Source of the DNA: Phytophthora hibernalis
Lineage: Eukaryota; Oomycota; Peronosporomycetes; Peronosporales; Peronosporaceae
Length of the DNA: 64,000 nt
Direction of reading: 5' to 3'
NCBI GenBank assembly: GCA_012656075.1
Contig: JAAKBF010000079.1
Span: forward strand, 1-64,000
Made by a program: the position numbers and the translations under genes. Numbering within the stretch: position 1 is the first letter of the stretch; every line of letters begins with the position of its first letter. Shown here piece by piece: positions 10,267 to 22,196 of the stretch. The notes under the pieces were generated by a model, which saw only the letters and a list, made by a program, of their open reading frames with translations, ran no database searches and had not been told where the DNA came from.

Positions 10267-12663
10267 CATGGCCCTCGGGCCGACGACTGGTCCGGCGACG
10301 CGCTTCGGACTCCAGTCTCTCCATTTCGGGGACGGCGAGAAGTATTACCACAGACTGATCTGCACGCATGGTTGGGCTCGGACAAGCCGGTCGACGGGCA
10401 AGCGTGAGAACTACTTCAAGAAATCGACGAAGTGCGAGGCTTAGTTGTCTCTAACTGTTGTGTGGACTGCAGACCTCGGCTTCCGAGTGAAGGTCACACA
10501 ACACATAACGGAGCACAACCACGAACTGGTCCAGCGTACATACAACAACCACCCCTCGAATCGACGTATCGCGGATTCAGATGTCATTGATTTTGTTGAT
10601 GAGCTACAAGCTGCTGGGGCGAAGAACAAGATCATCATGAGGTATTTGAGACGCAGAACAGGTGAATTTGGGCTGAGTTAATACTATCTCTATTTTAGCG
10701 ATGTTATCTAACGTGTGTTTGTTTCAGGAAACAAGTCACGTTACGCGACGTGGACAACCTCGTTTCCAAGTTGAAATAGGCTCGTCGCGGAGCGACGAGC
10801 GTCGAATTCAGGCTTCAGTGCTCGTTTCGAGCGTTTTGTTCCGAGGAGAAAACGGCTACCATCTACGTGGATGATGACAAAGTGGTGCAAACCATCACAT
10901 TCCAGACAGAGCAGATGCGCCGTTTTTTCGAGGCGTTTCCTGAGGTTATGATGGTAGACGCCACTCACAACACAAACGACGCACGCTATAAGCTGTTTAG
11001 CTTCATGATGTCTTCGGCCACGTAAGTTTTCATGTGTGCCTATTTGTGACTGTGTGTAGCTATTTGTGACATTATGTGTCTTTGTGACTGTGTGACTTTT
11101 TGTGTCTCATGTGGGCTTTGTGTTACAGGGGCAGTACGTGCAGTACGCACAGATGGAAAAGGAGAGTGCAGAGTGCTTGACCGATGCCGTAACTTCAAGT
11201 CGTTTAATTCGATGTGGGATAAAGTCCGTGTCATCATTGTTGACAAAGACTTTGGAGAGATTCCTTTGCTCCGGACTGAATTTCCTGATGCCCGTATTCT
11301 CCTCTGTGTATTTCATGTCGTGAAGTATCTGCGAGGAGAAATGGGTAAGCGGGAATACGGTGTTTTCGATCGCGGAAAAGTGGAGGATGCAGTTCATATG
11401 ATGCTAAATGTTCAGACTGAGGATGAGCCAACACTACTCATAAATATCTGTACTACGTCATGGAGGGTAAGCAGATCACGATAAATGAAGAAGACCCAGA
11501 ACCCGATCACGCATTCATGAAGTACTTTCACGCAAATTGGCACAAGTGTAGGCTGATGTGGAGCGCATTTGGGCGTTCTGATGTGCATCATCTTGGGAAT
11601 ACTATCAATAATCGGTACGATTGCATTTGTACCGACGTGTATGTTGTTCCCTCTAATGATTGCATCTTTATTCGTATTTTGTAGTCTTGAAGCTGCGTGG
11701 GGCCACCTGAAGGACGTTTTAAAGCCAACAATGACGCTGGATGAATGCGTCGATACTCTTATTTTTCTGCAGTCTATTGCCGAAGTTGAATATGCAAAGA
11801 AGGTTACTGATGTGGGGTTCATGCGGTATGGATGAGCAGACGGTGAGCCGCATAAATTGGCGAGGGAAGTGAGCCAGCATGCTTATCTGCTGGAGGAAAA
11901 GCAGTATCGAGTGGCTAACGATCGAAAAACATATTACGAACTCCGAGAGCTATAACACCACGTAATGGAGTTGACGTCGTCAGTTGATCCGAGTCGAGTG
12001 TATCATCTCGACACCCAGGTACGTCAAGCGCCTGTTAATTAACAATCCGATTTCTTTGATACTAATCTAATTCTTTTTACTGTTCTATAGAAATATCGGT
12101 GTTCGTGCACGTTCATGAGGACGGAGCTGCTACCATGTTATCATGTGATCTTTTGGCGTCTCATCTCCAACAAAAGTCCCATTCCCTTGAAGCACATACA
12201 TCCATGTTGGTGCCTATCGTATCCGCTTAATACCCCGATCGATGTAGACGAAGCAGCCACTGGCGATACTGCGTGTCATTCATTTCGAGTGAGAGATTCC
12301 TCGCTAAACGCGTCGCGTCACAAAGTGCTCAATGGGACCAACAAGTATTCGACTACTTCTGAGGTTGGCTGTCGGATTGCTGATATTATGAGTCGAAACG
12401 GGACCGCGATCTACCTGAAGATGTTGAATGCACTCAAGCGTTTCGAGTGTGAGGTCAACCAAGGCAAGGTGCCCAAGTATGCGCATGCTTCGAGTGCGAC
12501 GAACACCGTATCAGACATGGTTTCACAGCCGCGCGCGACAGAATCGTTTGCCGATATCGATACATCTGCGAGTGACAGTGTTAGTGAGTTCAGAATTAGT
12601 GTCATACGGGAATTAGTGTCACTAAGAATTCGTGACACTAATTCTTGTGAACAAGAATTTTGA
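10267..12663 (+). pseudogene. MULE (Mutator-like) transposase with FAR1-type N-terminus and SWIM finger
   Basis: The first part resembles a FAR1 DNA-binding domain (GEKYYHRLICTHG, then VTQHITEHNHEL). The MULE transposase core follows: FFEAFPEVMMVDATHNTND with the first catalytic Asp, VIIVDKDFGEIPLLRTEFPD with the second, ILLCVFHVVKYLR, and AAWGHLKDVLKP at about 11690. A C-terminal SWIM-type zinc finger (CSCTFMRTELLPCYHVIF) begins near 12096. GT-AG introns are visible near 10680-10728 and 12018-12090, and others are likely near 11020-11130 and 11610-11680. In-frame stops, for example near 10779 and 11833, break the frame. The 3' end is truncated by the pogo-like insertion. Confidence 0.8.
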
Positions 12664-12689
12664 AGATTCAAAATTAGTTTGGTTGGTCA

Positions 12690-12761
12690 GCGAATTTGGT
12701 GCAGCGGGATAGGTCCGACTCTCCTAATCTGCTGCCCTGGGTTCGAGTCCGTCTTCGTGCA
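12690..12761 (+). repeat. tRNA-related sequence (tRNA pseudogene or SINE head)
   Basis: A 72-nt stretch has an A-box-like TGGTGCAGCGGGATAGG, an anticodon-loop-like CTCCTAATC as in tRNA-Arg(CCU), and a good B box GGTTCGAGTCC followed by a 3' arm ending in A. The acceptor and T stems do not pair well, so it is not a working tRNA. A tRNA-derived SINE is the likeliest source. Confidence 0.35.
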
Positions 12762-12899
12762 GTTTCCGAGTCGATAATTCCGACATCTGTGGATTAGTTA
12801 GGGATCGCCACGACTCGTGGCATTATCAAAAATAGTGGCTGCAGTTTTATACGAAGTTTTTGTGTTGGCAACAAAACTTTAATCACAAAAGCAGACTTA

Positions 12900-13258
12900 A
12901 ATGTTATCATAAATTACAAGTATGGGACTTTGGAGCCAGAGCGCTTATTTTGAGTTCGACGAGCAACCTTAGCAGAAGAAGACAAGAATGAATTCGAATA
13001 GCCTTTCAGAAGAGAGGCCCCTGTGGAGGTTGTGGTGGCCTTGTTGGAAGTGTGCACGCTTGTCCTGAATGTTCTGTGAGCATGCATCCTTTTTGCGGTA
13101 CTCCAGTGGGCCTCGAAGACTATGGCCAACCCGTGTTTGCCCAGACTGTGAGGTCCATACTGCACAGGATATTGAAAAGATGTCTAGCGCCTCTCCATTC
13201 GTGGCCGCTTTCGCAAAATTGCCTGGTCGCGACCTCCATACGCAAATCTGAGCTTGAT
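12900..13258 (+). pseudogene. Zinc-finger-like ORF upstream of the pogo transposase
   Basis: In two plus-strand frames the sequence encodes a Cys/His cluster, VHACPECSVSMHPFCGTPVG and then VCPDCEVHTAQDIEKM, with a frame change near 13125. The spacing resembles a PHD/RING-like or C2HC finger. It lies between the element's left end and the transposase, so it may be its DNA-binding or accessory ORF. Broken; assignment tentative. Confidence 0.4.
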
Positions 13259-14836
13259 GAATGAGTCACCATCGGACGTCCCGCCACTGTCACAAGTGGA
13301 CGAGGGTGAACATGGGGCATCAACGCCACGCAGCACAGCACAGATCGTCAGCACGGTTAAACAGCGAGAAAAGGTGGTACGGTGGTTAGTTTTGATGGAG
13401 AAAAAGGGTGGAATCAAGGGCCTTTTTGCTCAGGCAGTCGACGAGTTCCCGGGTATATTCAGGTCTAGTACACGCAATGCAAACATTACTAAGGCCACGA
13501 GATGGTGGAAACAGCGGGATACAATTCTGCATCTGGCGAGAGGGGCCAAGAAGATGTCCTAAAAACGCGCTGGGGGTCGCGCCCGAGTGAACAAGAATGC
13601 TCTAAAGGGCGTGGAAGACAGCGAAGTGAATGGGTCTTGTGGATTTACCCACAATTGCTCGACGAGTTTGACCGCCTGCGGAAACTTGGATTGAAGTTTG
13701 ATGCGTCAAGGCTACGTCAGCTTGCTCTTCTGCTGCTGAGGATGAGTAGCGAGTCGTTTAGTTTCTCGTCAGTTGACCAGGTTGGCGCTCCCATTGTTGA
13801 TAAAATACCCCCCGGTGGATTCAGACATTCATGGAGGCCCACCGAATTGTATTTCGCACACAATCGGGTAAGAAGAAGGTCAGTCCAGCGAAGCAGGAAG
13901 CGATTGAGCGTGAAGTCGCAGCTCATCTTGGGGACCTCAAGCGGGGTTTGAGTCAGGGAAGCTGAACGAGAACACTATCGAAAAGATTGACGAGACGCTA
14001 GGCTTCTCTGGTGGGAAAAGCATAAAGTATGAGGATGTTGTATCAGGTGGGGAGGGAATGAATATTGTTTGAGGGTTTCTGGTGGAGCAAGCGGACGAAT
14101 CCATCCACCAACGATGATATTTCAGAACGCGTCCTCCAGCTATCCAATTAGTGGTGTCCCGGATGATACACCTGGTTTCTGCTATCGAACGGGTGCTAAA
14201 GGGTGGATGAGCAAGCGAGTGTTTCGGGAATATCGCGGTGAAATCAGGGCAATGAACGCTGATCGGCATGGGCGTGAAAAGAGCATTTATCTGAACAACT
14301 GCTCGTCTCATCTAAGTGAGGATGAGTGCAAGGATGTGCTAGCAAAATTGAAGTCTCGTCTCACCTATTTCCCGTCGAACGCGACCGACTTATGCCAGCC
14401 CGCAGAATCGTTTGCGATCGCTACAATTAAGGATGTCTGGCGCTGTAAATGGAACGAGAAGAAGATCGAGCTTATTGAGGGTGAGGAATGGCATAATACG
14501 AAGCGTAAGGATGGATCATGGTCAAGAAAGTTGAAGAACCCAGGCAGGAAGTTCTTTTTGGCCCTCGCTGCAGAATGTGTTCGTGAGGTGAACGCTCATC
14601 GGGACAAATGCGGTATTAACTACGCCAGAAAGGCAATGATCAGGTGTGGGCTTTCGCTTCAGATCGATGTCTCATGTACTCCAGACCAGCTATTTCCTCA
14701 TCTCCAGAATATAAGCCAGAAGTATCCCGATGATTTTGCTGGGAAGACTGCAGTTGATGCGGCAGAGGGTAACGTGGTGAGCGTGAGTGACTGCAGCTCC
14801 GCTGAAGATGACACCATTGCTTATACCGGTAAGTGA
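13254..14836 (+). pseudogene. pogo-like DDE_1 transposase (inactive)
   Basis: The N-terminal part (13254-13562) looks like a helix-turn-helix region (VVRWLVLMEKKGGIKGLF and NANITKATRWWKQRD). The catalytic domain at 14069-14836 has the DDE_1 hallmark IYLNNCSSHLSEDECKDVL followed by LTYFPSNATDLCQPAE. The position where the family usually has Asp (D in DNCSSH) is Asn here, so the active site is lost. Frames change between 13560 and 14070, where 13616-13790 is recognisable as the middle of the transposase. DDE_1 endonucleases cut and join element ends; this copy should not. Confidence 0.72.
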
Positions 14837-14993
14837 GAGTGACACTAATTTACCGCACCTAAATTGGTGTCAGTTCACAAATAGCGACACCTACACTAAT
14901 TTCCGTGAGGAATATCAAAACCACCTTTCATAAATTAGTATTGGTGACACTAATTGCGGTGACTACTGTACCAGAGAAGACATTAGCCACCCC

Positions 14994-15183
14994 GTGGAAG
15001 TGACAAATGACAAAAGTCACTCAGAGGAAGTGACAAATGACAAAGTTCACTCAGAGGAAGTGACAAATCACAAAAGTCACTCAGAGGAAGTGGCAGAAGA
15101 CGCCACGTGTCACTCCGTGAAAATTCTTGAAATGAAAACAGACTCGGTGGAAGTGACAGAAGAAAAAGGCACACTGTGGGTGT
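14994..15183 (+). repeat. 30-bp tandem repeat coding an acidic linker
   Basis: About three and a half copies of a 30-bp unit (core GAGGAAGTGACAAATGACAA) run from about 14992 to 15090. In one open frame they encode EVTNDKSHSE-type decapeptides. The frame stops at 15183. It lies just outside the pogo-like right end and before the Ulp1-like remnant, so it may be the linker of the MULE-encoded protease protein. Confidence 0.6.
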
Positions 15184-15341
15184 GAGTACCACTAAACCTG
15201 CGCAAGTACTGCCAAAAAAACGGCGGAACAACAGGAACTCTAGCTCCACTGACGATTCATCCTTTTTCGTTTCGAAACGTACAAAGACTAGAGGACGCCC
15301 GGTGGTGCGAAAAACTCAGAAGTGAGAAGAAAAAGAGTCGA

Positions 15342-16425
15342 ATGGAGAGTTCTGAACGTGAGGCCAAACTACTCGTACATGGAACACCGCTGCCGATTAC
15401 GACACTGGCCAATGTTGAGGAAGTGCTGTCGTCTTCATACAGTTATGAATCAGCTTACGAATACTTGCCTAGGTTTGCTGAGAAGACGGTAGGACCGATA
15501 AAGCAAGCTATCGCCAGTTGGTTGCACCGGATGAATCCGTGAGCAATGTCAAGCTCGTTTTTTCGACAAGTTTCTTCGAAAGTGTGCTCGGTCAATAGCC
15601 GAATACCGAAAATCGATTAAGGACCCAGAGGATACAGTCGGTATTCGGGTACCAAGAGTGGGTATGTTTACGGAACAGCAGCTAACGATTATGAAGAAGT
15701 ACCACGAAGTGCTGACAAAAGTTGTCAGCAGTATTGGAGACAATCGAATGGGTGCAAAATACATCTCTCAACCGCTTGGTGATCCCACAAGGTCTCGAAG
15801 AGTACACTACGCTCAACAAAGAGAGTGCTACCGTTGCACTTCAGAAGCTCTTGCTACCTATAGGTAGATCTACACCGTTTGGCCAAATCATGAACGAGGC
15901 GCTGATGTTGTTTCGGCAAGATGTTTGGATAAATGATGATTGCTTCATGCATGCGATGACCAGTTTAAAGGAAGATATGGATTTCCCCATTGGAATCATA
16001 TCTCCTTCATTTATGGGGTAAACTATGCAGAAGGAAGAGAAACACTCATCCGGAAGACCCAACCGTTCGACGAGCACAACTAAGACTTCCTTCTACCTAT
16101 CCATATAAAGGGCAATCACTGGTGCGGGGCCGTCTTTGACTTTTCGTCTACAACACCAATGGTCACGATATTTGATCCTCAACAACAGTCAAAACAAGTG
16201 CAAGCGTGCGAAGCGATCGTGAAGGAAACATATCCAGGCACCATGGATATGTAGGTCGTCAAATACGAGAAAAACATGAAACAGGCAGACGCAGTTAGCT
16301 GTAGACCACTCGTGCTACACTTTTTCGAGTGTAGTTTGTGGGGAATTGCGTTGCAAGACCGTATCCCGACAGCTCTCATGCGATACATTCGACTGAAGTA
16401 CTTGATGAAGTCTCTGCACGTTTAG
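15342..16425 (+). pseudogene. Ulp1/C48-like cysteine protease remnant, probably MULE-borne
   Basis: An open segment at 15342-15542 (VHGTPLPITTLANVEEVLSS) is followed by broken segments up to 16425. The last carries C48 features: WINDDCFMHAMTSL (the W-L-N-D substrate-pocket motif), GNHWCGAVFDF with the catalytic His, an Asp in IFDPQQ, and QADAVSCRPLVLHFF with Gln and Cys in the usual spacing (the family normally reads NDCG). Several stops and frame changes lie between. Ulp1 enzymes process SUMO-like proteins; MULE-associated copies are known in plants. This copy is not functional. Confidence 0.62.
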
Positions 16426-16898
16426 GTAGGCAACTAACCTAACAAATAAACAACCGTGAAGGACAAGTATGTGTGGTGGTACGAGACAGTGAAATGCCGG
16501 AGACAATGCAGCCTGGTCAATTTCGTACCTGTAAGACACCACGCTGATGTAGCTTTTATCGTGCAGTTATTCCCGCATAGCACGTAGTTGTAGAACATGA
16601 CCTTGTTGCAACTAGTTGGGCCTGCTCAGTACTTCCGCAAATCACTAAGTCAGATGTACATTCGAGCAACCTGAAACAAGTTTCAGCCATACATTTACAC
16701 TCTAAACGTCGTGTGTCACACTGAGCTTTTGAAATATATCCGTGTAATTTATTCTGGGCTTGTGACTTTTGTGTCTTTGTCCAAGGCGGACATGACACCT
16801 GGGTGGCCTTTATACTCGTTTAAGTACGAAGGCGCACACCCGCATGCACAAGTACCGGTACTAACATAAATGTATGGATGTCTACAGCAGTAATATCT
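16426..16898. other. Intergenic, no gene seen
   Basis: Only short shadow ORFs. One TACCGGTA palindrome at 16853-16860. It is probably the 3' end of the MULE region plus the 3' flank of the hydrolase gene. Confidence 0.4.
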
Positions 16899-19832
16899 TT
16901 ATTTCGCGGCGACGAAACCTGCTTGCCGCAGGAAGGCTATGAGTGCCTGCTTTTCTGCGTCATCGTAGTTTTTGTTGTGGCCGCAATGCAAAGGCAGCAA
17001 ACAACCGAGTTTCGGATCCCCAGTATTAATCATCAAAGACAGCGATGACGTGCTCTGTTCTGTTGGTGAAGTTGCTGGTTTGCCATCGCCCTTGGTGGCT
17101 TGCTCACCTTCACTTTTGGCATCAGACCTGTCAGTCTTCGCACTGTCCAAGTGGCGCCATCGCCGCTGCAGTGCGTCATGCAAATACTCGATCGTGAGCA
17201 CAAGGAAGCCGATGTCATAGTCGAACTTGAGCGGTGGATACTGCTCTACAAGGTGCTGGAGCATGGCGTGCACCACTGCAACCGTGGTAGGCACGATGAA
17301 GATCCCGTCACGGTCAAACGGCTCTAACGACCGCACAGTCCTACGTTCAGGAGCTACACGGCCGCCCCACGTCAGTAGCGAAGCTGTCCAAGCTCGGATC
17401 TTGTCGTAGCCCCGCTCTCTGCAGCCTGCAGGAGACACTGGCCGCAGTGCCCGTCTAGACGCGCAAGCTGCATCCATACGACAGCCAGGATTTCATCGGG
17501 GAAAGCCGCCGATGTGGTAATTGACGCAGGTGCTACGGTGGAAAGCATTGGGTGGTGCTCGTTGTCTACTTCAGACGTCGCAGTTGTTGATGAAGCTTCC
17601 GCATCCTCTACAGAAATTGTGACGTGGCTCGAACTAGTACCGGTAGCAGGACCAGTCTTGTTGCTTGGGCCTTCTGCTTCTTCGAGCCCTTTATTGTGCC
17701 CCTCAGCATCCTCCTTGTCACGACGTGCCGTGTATTCAAATGCACGCCTACCAACAGATAAGACCGCCTCACTGAAGCGGGCCACCATGGTCTCCGTTAG
17801 TGGTTCTCCTAGTTGTGGTCGACTCGCTGCTTCACTCACACGACGTGATTTACGGGGCCGCACCGTGATCGTGTCTTGTGCAAGAAGCTTGTCGGAGATG
17901 CTGGAGAAACTGGAGATCCATCAGTTTCACGTTGGCGAGGAAGGCCGAAAGTTTTCTCACCCAGTTCAACACTTAGAGCCACACCGGACTTGAGAGAGGC
18001 TCCGTCTAAAATGATCTCGTCACACGGGTCCGAGCACAGCAGTTTTGCGCAGGTTGCCTCCAGATAGTTATGTACGTTGTTCGTCTCCCAACGCATAATC
18101 CAATCCACAACGGTCCCGGCCCATTTTGCAATCATTCGCTGAGCAAGCGCTGGAACAGTAGCGAACGTGCGATCTGCAACCAGGGCATTCACGTGGGGCG
18201 ATTTGCGAGCTACGTAGGTTGCCACCAGTCCACCGATGGACTCACCATGGATTGCGATCTTCTTCATGCTACGTTCGCTCTTCAAATAGTTTACAATTGC
18301 AATCCCATCGAGGTTGTGCATTTCAGGGGATGGCGAACCTTTACAGCGTCCATACCCGCGGTAATTATACACAAGCACATGACAATCGAGATCGGAAGTG
18401 TAGAACTTGATCCAGTCCATTTGCAAGTGGTGGAACTCGTACAACCCACCGTTTGGATTGCACAAGATGACAACAGGACGGTCGGCAGCACTTGATGCTG
18501 GAGGCATTAGCATCGCATCCACTTGGTGGCCTTGGTAACCTGAAATCCAGATCTGTTCGGCTTTCTATAGTCGCAAGCGGCCACAACAACAGAAAATATC
18601 AGTCAGCCTTTAGACCATGTACAGGCACAAAGTGAAGTCAACCACGTACAAAGCGTACGGTCATATCCGCTCGGAGCATTTCAAGTGTTGCAATATAGTC
18701 GACCTCAGGCGTCGATCCGCGGCAGAGTTCCTTCGCTATCCAGGTCACATTTCTAGAAGCAGGTGCATCGGTCTGTGGACGACCGATCAGAGGAACCATA
18801 GTCTGTAGCCGGCGCACCGCCACTGCAAAAATAACCAGCGGGTGCGCGGCATCAGCAGGTTTGGGCTTGGCTGCAGCTTCTGCTTCTAGCGACGCCGAGT
18901 CCACCGTCGTTGATCTCTTCAAAACAGGCTTCGACGGGCCACCGAAGAGTTTTTACGCGCAGGTTCCGCAGTCTTCACCGGCGCTGGTTCCTCCTTCTCC
19001 TCTCCAAACATCTTCAGTCTCTGCATCTCAAAGGCCTTTTCGGATGCCGAGCACAACTTCGAGCACGGTCCCGCCAGCTGCTGCGAGTTCACCTTCCCGA
19101 TCTCTCGTAGCAGTCTCAGCAGCTTCGCCCCGTTCGTGCCTAAATTCCCATCACGTTCCACGATCTCCAGCGACTGCATCACCGGCAGCATGAGCGTCTC
19201 TAGAGCAAAAGTGAAGTTCTGATGGACCTGTAGGAAGCGTAACCGCATGGGTTTGCTGCTGCTAGTGGGGTCCAGCACCGCCGCCAGCTCTGCAGCTGCC
19301 TCCGCGAAGATCTGGAGACGGCGTTTGGTCAGCCGAGCGAAGTTGGCTTCTCCTTCTCGGATCACGAGCTTCAGTTGGCCTGGATAGGCCATGAGCGACG
19401 CCACTCGTCGAATCCCCAATACTAGAGCCAGCAAAAGAGCCACCAATAGTCCTTGAAGAGTCAGAAGTTGTGCTAACAAGCGTAATAAACCTCCGACAGT
19501 CACGAAGACGGTGTTGGCGATCACGAACACGATGAGCACGGGCAGCGGGTTCTAAGAAATAAAATACAGCAGCGTAAGTAAACTACTGGAATTTAAAGTA
19601 TGAGAATCTTAGTACCATTACAATAAGCCGCCAGGGATGCCATAATTGATATGCCAGTGACGGCGCCGGCTGCGTGTTGGGACGAATTTAACGTTAGAGA
19701 GGCGTCGAGTTTAAGCGTGGCGGTAAAGCGAGCGCATACCTGGTCGTTCTCTTCGTCGTTCTCATCCGTCTCGGGCTCGTCGCCGTGCGCGTGGCCGCAC
19801 TGGCATTCGCTGGGCGTGAGCATCTTCTCCAA
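16899..19832 (-). CDS. Membrane-anchored alpha/beta hydrolase (BEM46/ABHD-like)
   Basis: Exon 1 (19740-19832) encodes an acidic, Cys/His-containing start (MLTPSECQCGHAHGDEPETD). Exon 2 (18650-19551) gives one or two membrane segments (VLIVFVIANTVFVTVGG and LLVALLLALVLGIRRV) and a helical region. Exon 3 (from 18564) holds the hydrolase core: VVILCNPNGG, CHVLVYNYRGYGRCKG, nucleophile elbow IHGESIGG (G-x-S-x-G), then CSDPCDEII with a candidate acid and, near the C-terminus, LPLHCGHN with the likely catalytic His. An internal Ser/Thr-rich insert separates the last two. The frame breaks at base runs 18921-18924 and 17952-17955 and near 17905 and 17410. BEM46-type enzymes are membrane serine hydrolases acting on lipids or acyl groups (family knowledge). 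Substrate unknown. Confidence 0.72.
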
Positions 19833-20010
19833 TATTTAGGTTTTAGTTTAACTTAGATGGGGAGGATGGGGTGCACAGATTTGGCAAAGTTTGATCAAAC
19901 TAAAAATAGTGTAGCCATCTCACAGATTCTATTTCGAGCTTCAACTTAAAGGGCAAAAATACCATATTTCTCCACATTGGGCTGCGTTCCGACACAAGTC
20001 GTGGCTAGAG
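19833..20010. promoter_or_regulatory. Shared divergent promoter region
   Basis: 178 bp between the hydrolase start (minus) and the coiled-coil gene start (plus). It should hold both promoters. No convincing initiator match stands out. Confidence 0.35.
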
Positions 20011-22196
20011 ATGGACGGGCGAGAGGAAGACGAGCTGACCATCCAGATCCCTGTGCATGATGGTTCACAGACGGAGCGAACGCGGGGCACGTTTGGCGGG
20101 CGCCAGCGTTGGCTTTCTGGCACTGGGACTGATGGCAAGGCAGGGTCTGATGCTAACGCTACCGAATTAATGCTGTCACCACGACGCGGGCTGAATAAAA
20201 TGTGAGGAGTTGATGGTTTGGGTGAAAGGGTGATCGGGTTGGATCTCATGGGGTTTTCGTGTCCTGTAGGAAGGTGACGGCGCCGTCGGTGCAGCCGTAC
20301 CTCTCGTCGCTCGGCGTCTTGGTTGGGGATGAGTCGCATATCGTTGAGAAAGAAGTCGACGAGGTGGCTAGTCTGCGTCGGGTAAGCTGCGAGTATGATG
20401 GTCTTTTTTAGAGTTGGTTTGGGTTTCTCATTGCGTGGTGTATGAACAGGAGCATGACATGATAAAGAATGCGAACTGGTGCAAAGAGCAGGAAATCAGG
20501 GTAATGAATACATTGATTGTGGCAGGAGGCATCCTCTCTAATGAGTATGTGACGCTCAGAAACTGGAGGAGGACGTGGAGAACATGGCTATGACATTGCA
20601 CGGCCGCATGGCAGACAATTCACAGGCCAAGTCTAAAATGTCAAACATCGAGAACAAATCTACGGTAAGCTTTGTTGCTCATTGTGTATCAACTGGATGT
20701 GTCAGCTTCCTGACTTGATTAAAGCTGTACGAGTCGAAGTTGGAAGAAGAGTTGACGGACCGAGGCGTGTATAACCACATGATTCAGCGTCTGGCACGAG
20801 AAGCGCTTGAAGCGAAGAAAACAACGTTGGCCAAAGAGAAGGCGCTGCAAGCACTGCGAGTAGAGCTGTCAAGCGCCATGGCCGGGCTCCTAGCAGTACG
20901 ACAAGAGAAATCAGCTGCCGAGTTCGTACAAGCAGCTCTACACAGACTGGTGGGACAAGAAGCAAGCCAACATTCGCGCGCTAGACGACTTGCAACATGC
21001 CGTGGAGCAAACACGACTCAAGTCGGACATTCTCGAGGCGCGCGAGGTCTCACGGAAGAAGAATGTACAGGTGGCTTTAGGGCAGCTCAAGCAAAAGGAG
21101 TCTCGTCGTCTGCGTCGCGAATCATCGGCACAGATGACACACTTCTCGGAGATTCAGGAGGAGCTATCCGACACGGATCAACTGATGCACGTCGAGGCCG
21201 AGCTGAAACAAATTATTGAGGCTGCCGGAACGAATGACGTGGACAAGATCATCGCCAAGTACGTCGGTCGCGAAGAAACTTTACGTGCCCTGAAAGAAGA
21301 GCACACAGTCAGTGACACGCGTATGCGCAAGTTGCGCGAGCGGCACAAGCAGCTGAACGAGACATTGAGTCACCTACGTACCGCGGCTGCCAATTCGCGC
21401 ACAATTTACCAGGAAATGGACCAGACATCGGAGCGACTCAAAGAGACCGAAAAGGAGGCCGCTGTTTTGGCTGACAAGTGCAACCGATCCAACGTGCTTA
21501 TGGATGCATTTCGCGCGTGCATGCTGAAGTGCCTCACAAAACTCAGTACGGTGCACGGCTCGCTGGACTATGATGACCAGCACGAACTTAGCCGAGCCAT
21601 GGAAACGCCCACGCCTGATTTACTGCATCTGATGGAGCAGAAACTAAACCGCGTCCTAGATGTCATTAACCGCGAGAAGGCTGAACGTGAGCTACACCGA
21701 TCCGAGACAACCACAAACTCTAATGGTTCAGGTTCAGGTTCAGGTTCAGCTCTCAATGGTGGCGCTCCCACCACCGAGGACAAACCTGGAGTCACCCAAA
21801 GCTCGGTGCGCGCGCCCGCCCTCCGAGACCGAAGAACACTTCATCTTGCGCATGGCATCGACTACTGCTTCGCCTGCGAACGTCCGTGTACGTCCCAAGT
21901 CTCGTTCAAGTGTGGTCAGGTCCTCTTTCCTTGGACCCCCTCTTGGAGACGAACCCCAAACCTCTTCTGTTCGACGCGCTGGACACGTCAGCGTACGATG
22001 TTGTAAGCGGCAGCGGAATTTACAACAACGACGAGGCTGAGGACGGCACGAATACAGGAGCCTCCGCAGTAGACTTGGCCGAAGATGATACCGTTATTGA
22101 CCGGCACATGCGCAAGAAGTTGGTGGGGCTCATCGTGAATCGAGGCAGACGCGGAAAGAAATCCCCGGCACAACCTCAGACAAGTCCACTACATTA
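20011..22196 (+). CDS. Coiled-coil protein, outer-dynein-arm docking (CCDC151/ODAD3) type
   Basis: Multi-exon gene beginning MDGREEDELTIQIPVHDG. Introns with GT-AG ends lie at about 20201-20270, 20382-20450, 20500-20567 and 20665-20725. The body is almost all coiled coil with the characteristic stretch LYESKLEEELTDRGVYNHMI, followed by DTRMRKLRERHKQLNETLSH and a Gly/Ser spacer near 21730-21750. The basic C-terminus is DRHMRKKLVGLIVNRGRRGKK. Frame changes occur near 20930 and in 21800-21930. CCDC151-like proteins help dock outer dynein arms on axonemes; zoospores of oomycetes have flagella, so the role fits. Assignment rests on one conserved motif and coiled-coil character. Confidence 0.6.

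Larger units (their letters stand above)
12575..14968 (+). mobile_element. pogo/Tc1-like DNA transposon nested in the MULE region
   Basis: Both ends carry several copies of AATTAGTGTCAC in opposite orientations: at about 12595-12650 on the left and about 14832-14962 on the right. Between them lies a DDE_1-type transposase. Both outer ends read CAGT inward, as in many pogo-like elements. No clear TA target duplication is visible, so the ends are approximate. Nesting is inferred because MULE transposase lies to the left and a Ulp1-like domain, often carried by MULEs, to the right. Confidence 0.65.

Noticed and set aside
12690..12761. Functional tRNA-Arg gene
   Set aside because: A and B boxes look right, but acceptor and T stems do not pair; treated as tRNA-derived repeat.
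14994..15090. CRISPR-like array
   Set aside because: Units are contiguous tandem repeats without spacers, in a eukaryotic coding context.
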